A stretch of DNA of 64,000 nt from Aquipluma nitroreducens (GCF_009689585.1 NZ_AP018694.1:3897501-3961500); one strand, 5' to 3'. Shown: positions 19,074-28,387, numbered from the stretch's first letter. Notes: generated by a model from the sequence alone, not told the origin. A program made the numbers and translations.

Positions 19074-19297
19074 TTAGACAATTCCTTCATTGCATCTTCA
19101 TGTGTGACAAAGTTTCCGTCTTCAACTCGGTTAACAGCTTCATCTATTTCCTGATTATATTGTTTACGGGTAATATGTTTAACGTCAGTGTCAATATTTA
19201 AAAAACCTTTTACCATCTCTAAAACTAAGGTCTGTTGTTTGGTAGTTAATAATGGCAAATACCCGTCAAATTGTTTTTTTATTGATGTAGAATTCAT
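19070..19297 (-). CDS. Antitoxin partner of the ParE-like toxin
   Basis: The 75-residue acidic protein starts MNSTSIKKQFDGYLPLLTTKQQ and ends VNRVEDGNFVTHEDAMKELSK. The C-terminal part (EAVNRVEDGNFVTHEDAMK) looks like the toxin-binding tail of addiction-module antitoxins found next to RelE/ParE toxins. Assignment rests on size, the 4-base overlap with the toxin and this tail. The N-terminal half is mostly helical and may bind DNA, but no standard fold is evident. A TATATTTG promoter box lies 24 bases upstream. Confidence 0.75.
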   Translation of the reverse strand: MNSTSIKKQFDGYLPLLTTKQQTLVLEMVKGFLNIDTDVKHITRKQYNQEIDEAVNRVEDGNFVTHEDAMKELSK

Positions 19298-19321
19298 TGT
19301 GTTTTGTATTAAAGCTTTCTA

Positions 19322-19329
19322 CAAATATA
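19322..19329 (-). promoter_or_regulatory. -7 promoter box of the toxin-antitoxin pair
   Basis: TATATTTG on the minus strand, an exact TAnnTTTG match, upstream of the antitoxin start at 19297. Confidence 0.55.
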
Positions 19330-19391
19330 AAAAATTAGAAAGTAATAAGTAGTACAAGGTAGAATTTCAGTCCGTGCAATATTGACGGATT

Positions 19392-19508
19392 CGGTATACT
19401 ATTCCATTCGATCAACCCGGAGTTGAAGCGTATAAAAAGAATATGTTTGCTTTGCTCGAAAAACCAGGTTAAGAAGAAGCAATAAAAGCGATCAAAAAGC
19501 GCCTGTAA
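19392..19508 (+). pseudogene. Detached, diverged copy of the pgi 3' end
   Basis: Hand alignment pairs 19403-19508 with 18565-18670 of pgi without gaps, with 12 mismatches in 106 bases; the homology continues upstream across an 11-base deletion to about 19392. Nearly all differences fall at codon third positions or are synonymous leucine or arginine changes. Exceptions are a TAC to TAA stop and one Thr to Ile. The fragment ends at the equivalent of the pgi stop and is followed by a similar terminator. This pattern fits a once-functional pgi tail that was displaced, not a recent local copy. Confidence 0.9.
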
Positions 19509-19530
19509 TACAAAAAATACGATAACTTTC

Positions 19531-19568
19531 GAAAGAGAAATCTCCACGATGAGGTTTCTCTTTTTTTT
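19531..19568 (+). terminator. Terminator following the pgi fragment
   Basis: GAAAGAGAAATCTC (19531-19544) pairs with GAGGTTTCTCTTTT (19551-19564) and runs into eight T residues. It shares the AAATCTC/GAGGTTT core with the pgi terminator at 18691, so the duplication includes the terminator. Confidence 0.88.
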
Positions 19569-19577
19569 ATTTTCAAA

Positions 19578-20498
19578 ATGGCAGTATTTAAGACGGAAGA
19601 ATGGAAAGGGTATGTATTTGCATTGGCTGGTACCATTGCCTTTTCGAGCCTGTATGTATTTAGTAAGGCTGGGTTAAATCAGGTTGAACTGGCTCAATTC
19701 GGGTTCTACTATTTTGGTTTGGGTTTTCTCCTGAACCTGATCTTTGTTCTGGCTTCAGGAAAATTCAGGCAGTTTCCCGGAATTTCAAAGAATGTAATCG
19801 GGTTGCTGGTGGTTTTAGGTGTAATTGATATTCTCTCAAACATTACCTTTTTCATGGCCATTCGTGCCATTCCTGATCCATCAATCACCTCATTTCTTGG
19901 GAATTTATTTCCGGTTTTCATGACACTTTTAGCGATTTCGTTTCTAAAGGAACGCTTCTCAATGATTGAAGCCGTTGGTGCGCTCATGGCTATTGGCGGA
20001 GCTTTTATTATTAGTTATTCAGGGGAACTTGACTGGCGGAAATTCTTTATCCCGGGGACTGGTTTTGTGGTGATGAATACTTTTCTTGCTGCTCTAGTTT
20101 CGATCATTGTGAAAAAGAACGTTCAAAAAGCAAGTCCTGAAGTTTTTAACCTGAACTCGAATGGCTGGATTTTTCTCTTCTTTTTGGGCTATTTTATTTG
20201 GAGCGGTCAATCTGTTGTTATTCCGGCTAAAGCCTTTCAAAACATTGCACTCGGGGCTTTCTTCGGTTCGTTTGTTGCATTGCTGTCGTTTTTCTATTCT
20301 TACAGGTATATCACTGCGTCCCGATCTTCCATTATCCAAAGTTTAAAAGGGATTTTTGTGCTGGCTATTGCGTATTTCTATTTAGATAAATTTCCGTTGG
20401 CCGTTCAGCTGTGGGGCGGGGGAATTACAATTGCCGGAGTATTGGTTATGACTATGGCTCAGGCTGGGTTTATCAATGTGGGAAAGAAGAGAAAATAG
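19578..20498 (+). CDS. DMT-superfamily (EamA) transporter
   Basis: A 306-residue inner-membrane protein with ten hydrophobic segments arranged as two EamA repeats of about 140 residues. The first repeat ends around GALMAIGGAFIISY; the second ends WGGGITIAGVLVMTMA. The conserved repeat-end pattern (FLKERFSMIEAVGALMAIGG and YFYLDKFPLAVQLWGGGITIAG) is the EamA signature. Members export amino acids, nucleobases or other metabolites; the substrate here is unknown. It starts 10 bases after the pgi-fragment terminator, so before the island arose it would have lain directly behind pgi. Confidence 0.88.
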   Translation: MAVFKTEEWKGYVFALAGTIAFSSLYVFSKAGLNQVELAQFGFYYFGLGFLLNLIFVLASGKFRQFPGISKNVIGLLVVLGVIDILSNITFFMAIRAIPDPSITSFLGNLFPVFMTLLAISFLKERFSMIEAVGALMAIGGAFIISYSGELDWRKFFIPGTGFVVMNTFLAALVSIIVKKNVQKASPEVFNLNSNGWIFLFFLGYFIWSGQSVVIPAKAFQNIALGAFFGSFVALLSFFYSYRYITASRSSIIQSLKGIFVLAIAYFYLDKFPLAVQLWGGGITIAGVLVMTMAQAGFINVGKKRK

Positions 20499-20567
20499 GA
20501 ATTGGTTAAATGATTTTAATGAATGTCCTTATCCTTACCTAATCAGATTTTTGCTCTGGGAAATACC

Positions 20568-20598
20568 GTCATTCAATTGTCATTTATTGGTCGTCATT
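20568..20598. repeat. GTCATT word repeat downstream of the DMT gene
   Basis: GTCATT occurs at 20568-20573, 20579-20584 and 20593-20598, with inverted-like words (AATGAACC, AATGATG) further on. It belongs with the GTCATTAG repeats near 28322, 38593, 52096 and 52685. Confidence 0.45.
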
Positions 20599-20713
20599 TG
20601 AGCGACAATTAATGGCTACTAATGAACCATTTAATGATGCCATTTTGAATTTAGTCATGATGTCGGATACTCATTATGATTTTAGACCATTGAACAATTT
20701 AACCATTAAGTAT

Positions 20714-21640
20714 TTACTGATGAAACCTTACTGAATTCCTGTTGTGGGGAATTACCATAAAGTCGAGAATTTCTTCTTTACTAATAGGCGAAGTTGCTCC
20801 GGTTGTTGTGGCTACCATTGCACCAGCAGCATTTCCAAAACTTAGGGCTTCTTCTATAGGACGGTCATTCATGTAATAATGAACAAATCCGGCAGAGAAA
20901 GCATCACCTGATCCAACAGTGTCACCCAAACTAATTTGGTATCCTGAATCGTAATAGAATACGTCATCATTGGTCAGGCAGAATGCACCATTCGATCCAA
21001 GTGTGCATAGAATAATCTCAAGGTTGTATTTTTCAATGGTTTCCTGCGCCAGTTCTTTCAGATTTTCATGCTTTAAATTCAACAAATTCTTAGTGATCAG
21101 TAGTTCTTCGTCATTCGTTTTCAGAATGTTTGCCATTTTCAGGCTTTCTTCGATGCTGGCCGCTGTGTAACAGTTATTTCGCAGGTTTATATCCAGGAAT
21201 TTGACTACATCCGGAGACTCGTGTATCAATTCGCGCAAGGTGTTTTTTGAAATTCCATAACGTTGAACCAAAGTGCCAAAACAAACGCAGGAGGCTTGGC
21301 TAAAGGCATCTATCATTTCAGCATTAATCTCAATATGGTCGTATGCTACATCAGTAATAATGTTGTAGTCGGCATTTCCAAAGTTGTCGATCTTCACTTT
21401 TACTGAGCCAGTTGGAAATTCGTAATCAGTTTGTATGTTTTCATCTGAGACCCCTAGTCTTTTGAGTGCTTCACGGGCTTCTCTTCCGGCTTTATCGTTT
21501 CCTACTTTGCTGAGCAAAGTGCCATTGTCGCCGAAAGAATTAATCCGGTAAATAAAGTTAGCAGGCGCTCCACCCAAGACCTTTCTGTTAGGAAGAAGGT
21601 CCCAAAGTAACTCACCAAATGCTGCAATTTTCTTCGGCAT
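20714..21640 (-). CDS. PfkB-family carbohydrate kinase (fructokinase-like)
   Basis: The 308-residue ribokinase-fold protein starts MPKKIAAFGELLWDLLP, with the substrate-site block LGGAPANFIYRINSFG. The C-terminal catalytic motif is SLGDTVGSGDAFSAGFVHY near residues 240-258, where the Asp is the base. The order GELLWD...GGAPANF resembles fructokinases, so D-fructose to fructose 6-phosphate is the best guess; other sugars are possible. It stands alone, divergent from the AcpH-like gene across 279 bases, with no sugar transporter or regulator nearby. Confidence 0.85.
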   Translation of the reverse strand: MPKKIAAFGELLWDLLPNRKVLGGAPANFIYRINSFGDNGTLLSKVGNDKAGREAREALKRLGVSDENIQTDYEFPTGSVKVKIDNFGNADYNIITDVAYDHIEINAEMIDAFSQASCVCFGTLVQRYGISKNTLRELIHESPDVVKFLDINLRNNCYTAASIEESLKMANILKTNDEELLITKNLLNLKHENLKELAQETIEKYNLEIILCTLGSNGAFCLTNDDVFYYDSGYQISLGDTVGSGDAFSAGFVHYYMNDRPIEEALSFGNAAGAMVATTTGATSPISKEEILDFMVIPHNRNSVRFHQ

Positions 21641-21919
21641 ATTTTCATTTTTAAAACGCCGGCAAGTTAAAAAAAAATCAAAAAACGAAGTAGACTTAAT
21701 CAGTTTACTTTTAAACTAACAATTTACATCTTTGTCTGTTGTTATTCTTGACAAAGCGAAAAAGAATGGAGCATTCAGAAATTTTAAATTGAACATTTTT
21801 ATCTGACAAATGACCTTTACGTCATACTCAAAGTTTTATATTTTGTTTGTTATTTGCTGAAGTTTTGATTGTGATTGATGTAGGTAGGTTAAAGTCTTTA
21901 TGAATACTTCGGGAAAACT

Positions 21920-22552
21920 ATGAATTATTTGGCTCATATTTATTTATCAGGAGATTCCGACGAGATTTTGCTTGGGAATTTTATAGCTGATTATGTGAAA
22001 GGGAATAAATATCTTGAGTATCCGGAACAGGTGTCGTATGGAATTCGTCTTCATCGGAGCATCGACTTGTTTACCGACCAACATCCGCTTGTAAAAGAAT
22101 GTATGAATATGCTGAAGCCTGGTTATGGTCGCTATGCCGGAATTGTGACAGATGTTTTTTTTGATCATTTTTTGGCTGCTAACTGGAATCAGTATTCAGA
22201 ATGTACTTTACGGCAATTTTCGAAACATGCGCATGCCGTTTTTTTATCCAATTTTTTACTTCTTCCATTTCGGGTCAAGCAGTTTCTGCCTTTCCTGATT
22301 CAGCACAAACGGCTCGAATCGTATGCTCATCGGGATTCGATGTTTCAGGTTCTGGAAATCATGTCGCGTCGGACTTCTTTGCCGGCTAACAGCGAATGGG
22401 CGATGCAGGTTTTACATCAGGAATATGATCAGTTTGATGCTTTATTCCGCAGTTTCTTTGCTGAAATGATTGACTATGTCGAGACTGATTTTGGAATCAT
22501 TATTTTGCGACCCGAAATCAAAAGACCAATAATAGAACTTCGGAGAACCTAA
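21920..22552 (+). CDS. Acyl-carrier-protein phosphodiesterase (AcpH-like)
   Basis: The 210-residue protein begins MNYLAHIYLSGDSDEILLGNF, the hallmark of AcpH/DUF479. It also has IRLHRSIDLFTDQHP, and GRYAGIVTDVFFDHFLAANW with the metal-binding His/Asp residues of this HD-like fold. Length matches E. coli AcpH. AcpH removes 4'-phosphopantetheine from holo-ACP. The family is broad, so the exact activity in this organism is inferred. It converges on rodA with only 45 bases between the stops. Confidence 0.85.
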   Translation: MNYLAHIYLSGDSDEILLGNFIADYVKGNKYLEYPEQVSYGIRLHRSIDLFTDQHPLVKECMNMLKPGYGRYAGIVTDVFFDHFLAANWNQYSECTLRQFSKHAHAVFLSNFLLLPFRVKQFLPFLIQHKRLESYAHRDSMFQVLEIMSRRTSLPANSEWAMQVLHQEYDQFDALFRSFFAEMIDYVETDFGIIILRPEIKRPIIELRRT

Positions 22553-22597
22553 AATTCAGATTATTCGGTGAATCAGTCGCTCAATAATTCAGTTCCT

Positions 22598-24025
22598 CTA
22601 GAAACTCAATTGCTCAAATCTGCTGGCATCGAGTCTGATGAATACAAATAAAAGTAAGGTGAACGACCAAAGAGAAGAACCTCCGTAACTAAAAAAGGGG
22701 AGAGGTATCCCAACAACCGGGGCGAGGCCAATGGTCATCCCGATGTTTATTGCAAAGTGAAAGAAAAGAATTGAGGCCACACAATATCCATAAACCCGGC
22801 TGAATTTGGAACGGTTACGTTCGGCAAGATAAATGAGCCTCATCAGTAAACCAAGAAATAGTCCAATAACAGTTACTGAACCTAAAAATCCCCATTCTTC
22901 GCCAACGGTACAAAAGATAAAATCGGTACTTTGTTCAGGCACAAAATCGAATTTGGTTTGAGTTCCCTGAAGAAAACCTTTCCCAAAAAATCCACCCGAG
23001 CCGATCGCAATTTTTGATTGGTTTACATGGTATCCTGTACCATGAATGTCGGTCTGAATTCCCAGTAATTCGTTAATCCTGTTTCGTTGGTGTTCTTCCA
23101 TGATGTTGTGGAATACATAGTCGACCGATACCGAGAAGAGAACACTCCCAAGGTAGATGCCAATTAGAATAGCCAAGCTACGCTTGTGCAAAAGAATAGC
23201 CCAGGTGAAAAATAACCCGGAAGTAATTATGGCTGCTACCAGGATGAAAAAGACAGAACTGACAGAACCGCCTAAAATTGAATTGAGAAGCCACAGAGAA
23301 CCGAAAATGCCTGTAAATACTGCAATCCCAATCAAGGTGCGCTGCAATTTCTTTTTCAGCAAATAATTAATTAAGAAAGCTGCAACGGTTAAAATGATGA
23401 TCGTAGGAAGTGGATCTAACACCATGGTTAAAATGAAGACCAGGGCAATCAGGAAGGTAAAAAACAAAACGATTCCGTTAAGACCTTCACGGTAAAGTAC
23501 CAAAAGAAATACTCCAAACACGATTGCAGAACCGGTGTCGTTCTGCAAAAATATGAGGCCAACAGGTACGAAAAGAATACCCGCCATTGTCAGTAAAGAT
23601 TTCCAACTGTGCATTTTGAAGTTGTACGAACTGATATATCGGGCAAGGGCAAGCGATGTTGCCATTTTCATAAATTCGGATGGCTGGAGTAAAAATCCTC
23701 CAATCTGTATCCACGATTTCGCACCATTTATGGTCGTGCCAATAAATGGTACCAATATCAATAAAAAAATGATGGCGATATAAATTGGGAAGGCAAAAGC
23801 TACAAAGAACTTCGAGTCAGTGTTAATCATCAGTACCGCAATGAAAATCGCAGCACCAATCCACATCAACTGTTTGCCATATTGCTGGGTCGAATCGAAA
23901 ATGCTTTTGTGCTCTTCATTATAAACAGCGGCATAAATATTTATCCAGCCAATAAGCATCATGGCCAGATATATGCCTATGGTTATCCAGTCGACATTTT
24001 CCCAAACGTTGTTTTTCTTTTCCAC
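22598..24025 (-). CDS. rodA: Rod-shape SEDS glycosyltransferase RodA
   Basis: A 475-residue polytopic inner-membrane protein of the SEDS family, which polymerises lipid II glycan strands during cell elongation with PBP2. Visible landmarks are LLQPSEFMKMATSLALARY, FLQNDTGSAIVFGVF, the GFFGKGFLQGTQTKFDFVPEQSTDFIF loop block, and VVGIPLPFFSYGGSSLW near the C-terminus. It is longer than E. coli RodA (370) owing to extra hydrophobic sequence around residues 190-290, as in other Bacteroidota. It is last in the mreBCD-mrdA-rodA run, one base after mrdA. Confidence 0.95.
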   Translation of the reverse strand: MEKKNNVWENVDWITIGIYLAMMLIGWINIYAAVYNEEHKSIFDSTQQYGKQLMWIGAAIFIAVLMINTDSKFFVAFAFPIYIAIIFLLILVPFIGTTINGAKSWIQIGGFLLQPSEFMKMATSLALARYISSYNFKMHSWKSLLTMAGILFVPVGLIFLQNDTGSAIVFGVFLLVLYREGLNGIVLFFTFLIALVFILTMVLDPLPTIIILTVAAFLINYLLKKKLQRTLIGIAVFTGIFGSLWLLNSILGGSVSSVFFILVAAIITSGLFFTWAILLHKRSLAILIGIYLGSVLFSVSVDYVFHNIMEEHQRNRINELLGIQTDIHGTGYHVNQSKIAIGSGGFFGKGFLQGTQTKFDFVPEQSTDFIFCTVGEEWGFLGSVTVIGLFLGLLMRLIYLAERNRSKFSRVYGYCVASILFFHFAINIGMTIGLAPVVGIPLPFFSYGGSSLWSFTLLLFVFIRLDASRFEQLSF

Positions 24026-24026
24026 C

Positions 24027-25862
24027 TTAAAGTTTCTTTTTTACTTCAACAACATTTAACAAGTCGGTTTCAATCAGTTTTTGCTCCAATTCTTTATGTT
24101 TTGGGGCTATTGAGTCATTCAGGTATTTTTCCATAAGTAACCCGGCGATAGGAGCAGCATAAGTTGCCCCAAAACCTGCATTTTCAATGAAAACGACTAT
24201 GGCTATCTTGGGATTATCCTTAGGTGCAAATCCGACAAAGGCCGAATGGTCCGCTCCATGCGGGTTTTGTACGGTACCTGTTTTTCCGCAAACGATGAAA
24301 TTATCCTGCTTTACGGTGTATTGCAATTTGGTTTCTGCGATTACAGCCTGCATCCCTTCAATTACAGTATTGAAATGTTCAGGACTGATATTAACCACTT
24401 TTTTTTCGTATTCGAGTTTGTGAACTTCTCTATTGGCATCCTGAACAGCTCTTACCACGTGTGGAGCAATGTAATACCCCCGGTTGGCGATCATTGCACA
24501 CAAGTTGACCATTTGCAGCGGTGTCGCTTCTATTTCGCCCTGTCCAATAGCCAGCGATCTGATGGTCATTGCATTCCAGTGTCCCGGAGTGTACCATTTG
24601 TCGTATAGGCTCACTTCAGGTATACTTCCTCTGTTTTCGGAAGACAATTCAGGATTGAGCTTCGTGCCAAAGCCAAAGCTGGTTATGTAGTCGCGCCATA
24701 CCTGGTAACTTTCTGCTGAATTCGATTTGTGGCTCATGATTTCCCTAAAGGCATTCCAGAAAAATGAATTACATGATTCGCGAATACCTTCACGAATGGC
24801 TAACGGACTTACGTGGCTGTGTGTGCATGAAATGGGTTTCGATCCTTTGCCGGAACATGAGAACCGGTCGAATGGCGTAATGGCATGCTCCTCAAGAGCA
24901 ATCAGCGCGTTGGCAAGTTTAAATGTTGATCCGGGAGGGTAAAGTGCATTTACGGCTCTGTTCCACATTGGTTTAGTGATTGAGTCGCGATCCATAATAC
25001 TGTAATTGGCACTTCGCTGGCGGCCAACCAAAAGATTGGGATCGTACGAAGGAGCACTGGCCATGAGTATTATTTCACCGGTTGATGGTTCAATCGCAAC
25101 AATGGCTCCACGCTTGTTGGTCATCAGTAATTCAGCGTAGGCCTGCAGGCTGGCATCCATTCCAGTCATCAGGTTCTGCCCCAGAATAGCAGTGGAGTCT
25201 TCCTTGCCGTCGTTGTATTTCCCTTTAACGCGGTTGTGTACGTCAACCATCGATTTGGTTATTCCTTTAATCCCGCGCAGCTCTTTTTCATAGGCTTTTT
25301 CCAGACCACTTACACCAACGTAGTCTCCCGATAAGTAATAAGGATCATTATCGATGATTCTCTGGTTGACTTCGCCAACATAACCTAATACCTGGGCCGC
25401 ACTTTTACTTGGGTACTCACGTAAGGTTCGCGACTGTACAAAGAAGCCAGGGTATTTGTATAATTTTTCCTGAAGTGGGGCATAAATATCAGGCGAAATC
25501 TGGCCAACAACAATTGAGGGTTTATAGCGTGAATATTGTTTTGCCTTTTTGATCGCGTCCCTTAATTCAACCCGGTCGAGTTGAACGATGTTACACAATT
25601 CGGTTGTATCAAAAGTCTTTACTTCACGTGGAATCATCATCAGGTCGTAGGCAGCTTTATTGTAGACCATCAGTTCGCCTTTACGGTCGTAAATAAGTCC
25701 TCGTGCTGGGTAGATTGTTATAAACCGAAGTACATTGCGGGTTGCAAATTGCTTGTAGGTTTTGTTGGTAATTTGAATGGAGAATAGTCTGAGAATGAAA
25801 ATCACACCAACCCCAAGCATGATACCTGCAACAATAAGCTTCCGTTTAGAAAATGTATCCAC
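24027..25862 (-). CDS. mrdA: Penicillin-binding protein 2
   Basis: A 611-residue class B transpeptidase that crosslinks new peptidoglycan for elongation. It has one N-terminal membrane anchor (LIVAGIMLGVGVIFILRLFSI). A pedestal/dimerisation region includes REYPSKSAAQVLGYVGEV. In the transpeptidase domain, SxxK is YPPGSTFKLANA (about residue 310), SxN is RESCNSFFW, and KTGT is VCGKTGTVQNPHGADHSAF. It is spaced 6 bases from mreD and 1 base from rodA, so the set is clearly one operon. Confidence 0.95.
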   Translation of the reverse strand: MDTFSKRKLIVAGIMLGVGVIFILRLFSIQITNKTYKQFATRNVLRFITIYPARGLIYDRKGELMVYNKAAYDLMMIPREVKTFDTTELCNIVQLDRVELRDAIKKAKQYSRYKPSIVVGQISPDIYAPLQEKLYKYPGFFVQSRTLREYPSKSAAQVLGYVGEVNQRIIDNDPYYLSGDYVGVSGLEKAYEKELRGIKGITKSMVDVHNRVKGKYNDGKEDSTAILGQNLMTGMDASLQAYAELLMTNKRGAIVAIEPSTGEIILMASAPSYDPNLLVGRQRSANYSIMDRDSITKPMWNRAVNALYPPGSTFKLANALIALEEHAITPFDRFSCSGKGSKPISCTHSHVSPLAIREGIRESCNSFFWNAFREIMSHKSNSAESYQVWRDYITSFGFGTKLNPELSSENRGSIPEVSLYDKWYTPGHWNAMTIRSLAIGQGEIEATPLQMVNLCAMIANRGYYIAPHVVRAVQDANREVHKLEYEKKVVNISPEHFNTVIEGMQAVIAETKLQYTVKQDNFIVCGKTGTVQNPHGADHSAFVGFAPKDNPKIAIVVFIENAGFGATYAAPIAGLLMEKYLNDSIAPKHKELEQKLIETDLLNVVEVKKKL

Positions 25863-25868
25863 CGCAAT

Positions 25869-26375
25869 TTAGTTTTTAAAGACAATGAATTGACTGCCTA
25901 ATATAATGATGATCGAAAATATACTGCTGAGAATCCAGCGAAGTAAAGTTTCGAAAAAGTCGCTAAACGAAAATGCCTCAGCAAAAAAGAGAAATAAGTG
26001 GTGGATTAAAACGGAGATGACGGTGTATTTAATAAAACTGGCAAACCCAAGTTGGGCCATGCTGGGCATGGTTCCTTTTTCGATGAGTTCGCGCGATGAA
26101 ACTAACTGAGCAATTCCAGGGCGCAAAAATCCTAATAAAACAGTTGCACCGGCATGGATTCCCGGCGTATTTCCGAAAATGTCAATCGAAATGCCAAGGA
26201 TAAACGAAATTCCAAGCAGAAAATACCCCGGAATAGTAAATGGTAGCAACAGAATGAACAGAATATATATATATGGATTAACCAGTCCGCTGAATTGGAT
26301 GTTGTTCAAAATCAGCACTTGTACCAGAACAAGTACGAAAAACATAATAACGTATTTCCCCAGATCTTTTATCAT
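25869..26375 (-). CDS. mreD: Rod-shape-determining protein MreD
   Basis: A 168-residue, highly hydrophobic protein with about five membrane segments. Sequence conservation of MreD is weak; the call relies on size, hydrophobic layout (LGKYVIMFFVLVLVQVLILN at the start) and position between mreC (4-base overlap) and mrdA. It contains GISIDIFGNTPGIHAGATVLLG, a pattern seen in Bacteroidota MreD. It acts in the inner membrane with MreC and MreB. Confidence 0.85.
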   Translation of the reverse strand: MIKDLGKYVIMFFVLVLVQVLILNNIQFSGLVNPYIYILFILLLPFTIPGYFLLGISFILGISIDIFGNTPGIHAGATVLLGFLRPGIAQLVSSRELIEKGTMPSMAQLGFASFIKYTVISVLIHHLFLFFAEAFSFSDFFETLLRWILSSIFSIIIILGSQFIVFKN

Positions 26376-27202
26376 TCACCTACGTTGTTAGATTCAAGTC
26401 TTTTCAATTCGTCCTGCTTGGTATTCTTAACAACTTCCACATATTTCAGGGTCCTGAAATTGGTCGAAAGTTCAACTTTAATGTTGTAGAAATTCGTTCC
26501 GCTTTCTACATCGAAATTTTTAATGGTTCCGATCATAATTCCTTCAGGAAAAATGCTTGAATAACCACTGGTTACCACAGTATCTCCAACATTTACAATG
26601 ATATGAAACGGAATTTCTTTCAGGTCGGCCGTATTCGCATGTTCGCCATCCCATACCAAGGCTCCGAAATAATTATTTTTGTTGATTTTGGCCGGAATAC
26701 TCAAGCGCTTATTCAGCAACGATAATCCGGTTGAATAGTTTGGCGAAACATTTGTAATTACGCCAACGACGCCGTCGGCGCTAATAACTCCCATGTCGGG
26801 CTTTATACCTTGCCTTGAGCCTTTATTCAGAGAAATGTAGTTGAATTGCTTGTTTACCGAGTTGCTTATTACTTTTGCTGATGTAAAATAGTAGGCAGGT
26901 GCATCCACCGTATCAGGTCGGTTAATCGGATATTTTTCCTGATTCCTGATCCTAAACTCAAGTTGTTTGTGCAAGGAGGCATTTTCTGCAGCCAATCGGG
27001 CATTGGTCCGGCTCAGGCTGAAATAGTCGTCAAAATGACTGAACCGCTCATAAAGAGTTCCAACAATATCGTTACTGGAATTAACAAATGCTACCCGTTG
27101 GTAATTGTTGAGACTGACTATTAAGGAAAACGAAATTGCCTCAAGAACCAGAAACATCATTACAAAATAATTTCGTAGTAAGAAACGAAATAAACTTCTC
27201 AT
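26372..27202 (-). CDS. mreC: Rod-shape-determining protein MreC
   Basis: The 276-residue protein has a single N-terminal membrane anchor (residues about 11-31, YFVMMFLVLEAISFSLIV), a coiled coil (about 65-95) and a beta-rich periplasmic domain. That domain has NYISLNKGSRQGIKPDMGVIS and VGVITNVSPNYSTGLSLLN, typical of MreC. It links cytoplasmic MreB filaments to PBP2. It overlaps mreD and starts 35 bases after mreB. Confidence 0.92.
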   Translation of the reverse strand: MRSLFRFLLRNYFVMMFLVLEAISFSLIVSLNNYQRVAFVNSSNDIVGTLYERFSHFDDYFSLSRTNARLAAENASLHKQLEFRIRNQEKYPINRPDTVDAPAYYFTSAKVISNSVNKQFNYISLNKGSRQGIKPDMGVISADGVVGVITNVSPNYSTGLSLLNKRLSIPAKINKNNYFGALVWDGEHANTADLKEIPFHIIVNVGDTVVTSGYSSIFPEGIMIGTIKNFDVESGTNFYNIKVELSTNFRTLKYVEVVKNTKQDELKRLESNNVGE

Positions 27203-27237
27203 TTTAATTTGGAAGGTTTACCCCTTCCTTTTCAGTT

Positions 27238-28260
27238 TTATCTGATCAGGAAAGAGAATTTATTTACATTCTTAAGTGCGATACCGGTACCACGAGCAAC
27301 TGCACGCAACGGATCTTCGGCAACATGAAACTGGATGTTGATTTTATCGGTAAATCGTTTGGCCAATCCACGCAATAAAGCTCCACCACCTGCCAGCCAA
27401 ATTCCACGGGCAACAATGTCGGAATAAAGTTCCGGAGGCGTTTGTTCGAGCGCGCTCAAAATGGCTGTCTCAATTTTATTGATCGATTTTTCAAGACAGT
27501 GAGAAATTTCCTGGTATGAAACAGGCACTTCAATTGGAAGGGCTGTCATTTGGTTTGGACCTTGAATTACATAGTCAGCTGGTGGATTGTCGAGTTGCGA
27601 CAAAGCCGATCCAACATTGATCTTAATTTCTTCTGCAGTGCGCTCACCGATTTTGATGTTGTGTTGATGACGCATGTATTCCATGATGTCAGCAGTCAAA
27701 TCGTCGCCAGCAATACGGATTGATTTATTCGTAACCAAACCACCCAGTGAAATTACAGCAATTTCGGTAGTACCACCACCGATGTCAACGACCATGTTTC
27801 CTTCAGGAGCTTCAACATCTAGCCCGATACCGATAGCGGCAGCCATTGGTTCATAAATCATATAAACATCGCGTCCCCCGGCATGTTCCGAAGAGTCACG
27901 AACAGCACGGATCTCAACTTCGGTTGATCCGGAAGGGATGCAAACCACCATCCGAAGCGAAGGTGCAAAAAAGCGTGACTTCGGATTCATCATCTTGATC
28001 ATTCCCCTGATCATTTGCTCTGCAGCGTTAAAGTCGGCAATTACTCCGTCACGCAGCGGACGTATTGTTTTCAGGTTCGCATGCGTTTTTCCCTGCATTT
28101 GCCGGGCTTTTTCACCTATTGCAACAAGCTTTTCAGTTTTTAGGTCAATGGTAACGATCGATGGCTCGTCAACAACAATTTTATCGTTGTGGATAATAAT
28201 GGTGTTGGCTGTTCCAAGGTCGATTGCAATTTCCTGCGTTAAAAATGAAAACAATCCCAT
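27238..28260 (-). CDS. mreB: Actin-like protein MreB
   Basis: The 340-residue bacterial actin directs lateral wall growth. The phosphate-1 motif is IDLGTANTIIIHNDKIVVDEPS, phosphate-2 is VDIGGGTTEIAVISLGG, and the adenosine motif is GIWLAGGGALLRGL. Length and motifs are standard. It heads the mreBCD-mrdA-rodA run behind purH. A perfect 15-base inverted repeat lies in the 146-base gap between them, so mreB is probably transcribed separately from purH. Confidence 0.97.
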   Translation of the reverse strand: MGLFSFLTQEIAIDLGTANTIIIHNDKIVVDEPSIVTIDLKTEKLVAIGEKARQMQGKTHANLKTIRPLRDGVIADFNAAEQMIRGMIKMMNPKSRFFAPSLRMVVCIPSGSTEVEIRAVRDSSEHAGGRDVYMIYEPMAAAIGIGLDVEAPEGNMVVDIGGGTTEIAVISLGGLVTNKSIRIAGDDLTADIMEYMRHQHNIKIGERTAEEIKINVGSALSQLDNPPADYVIQGPNQMTALPIEVPVSYQEISHCLEKSINKIETAILSALEQTPPELYSDIVARGIWLAGGGALLRGLAKRFTDKINIQFHVAEDPLRAVARGTGIALKNVNKFSFLIR

Positions 28261-28321
28261 TTGTATGTCTATTTTTCTTTGTTTAAAATTTTAATTAACA
28301 GTCGTTTGACATGTTAAAGCA

Positions 28322-28387
28322 GTCAATAGTCATTAGTAAAATGTCAATGGTTGAAGTCTCTGGAAATATTTCCTAATGACTATTGAC
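28322..28387. repeat. Inverted repeat of the GTCATTAG family (purH-mreB gap)
   Basis: GTCAATAGTCATTAG (28322-28336) and CTAATGACTATTGAC (28373-28387) are perfect 15-base complements around a 36-base loop. It lies downstream of the purH stop and may act as an attenuating or processing structure. Confidence 0.8.

Noticed and set aside
19335-19547. A 70-residue minus-strand reading frame
   Set aside because: It is antisense to the detached pgi fragment and its terminator and has no protein-like features.
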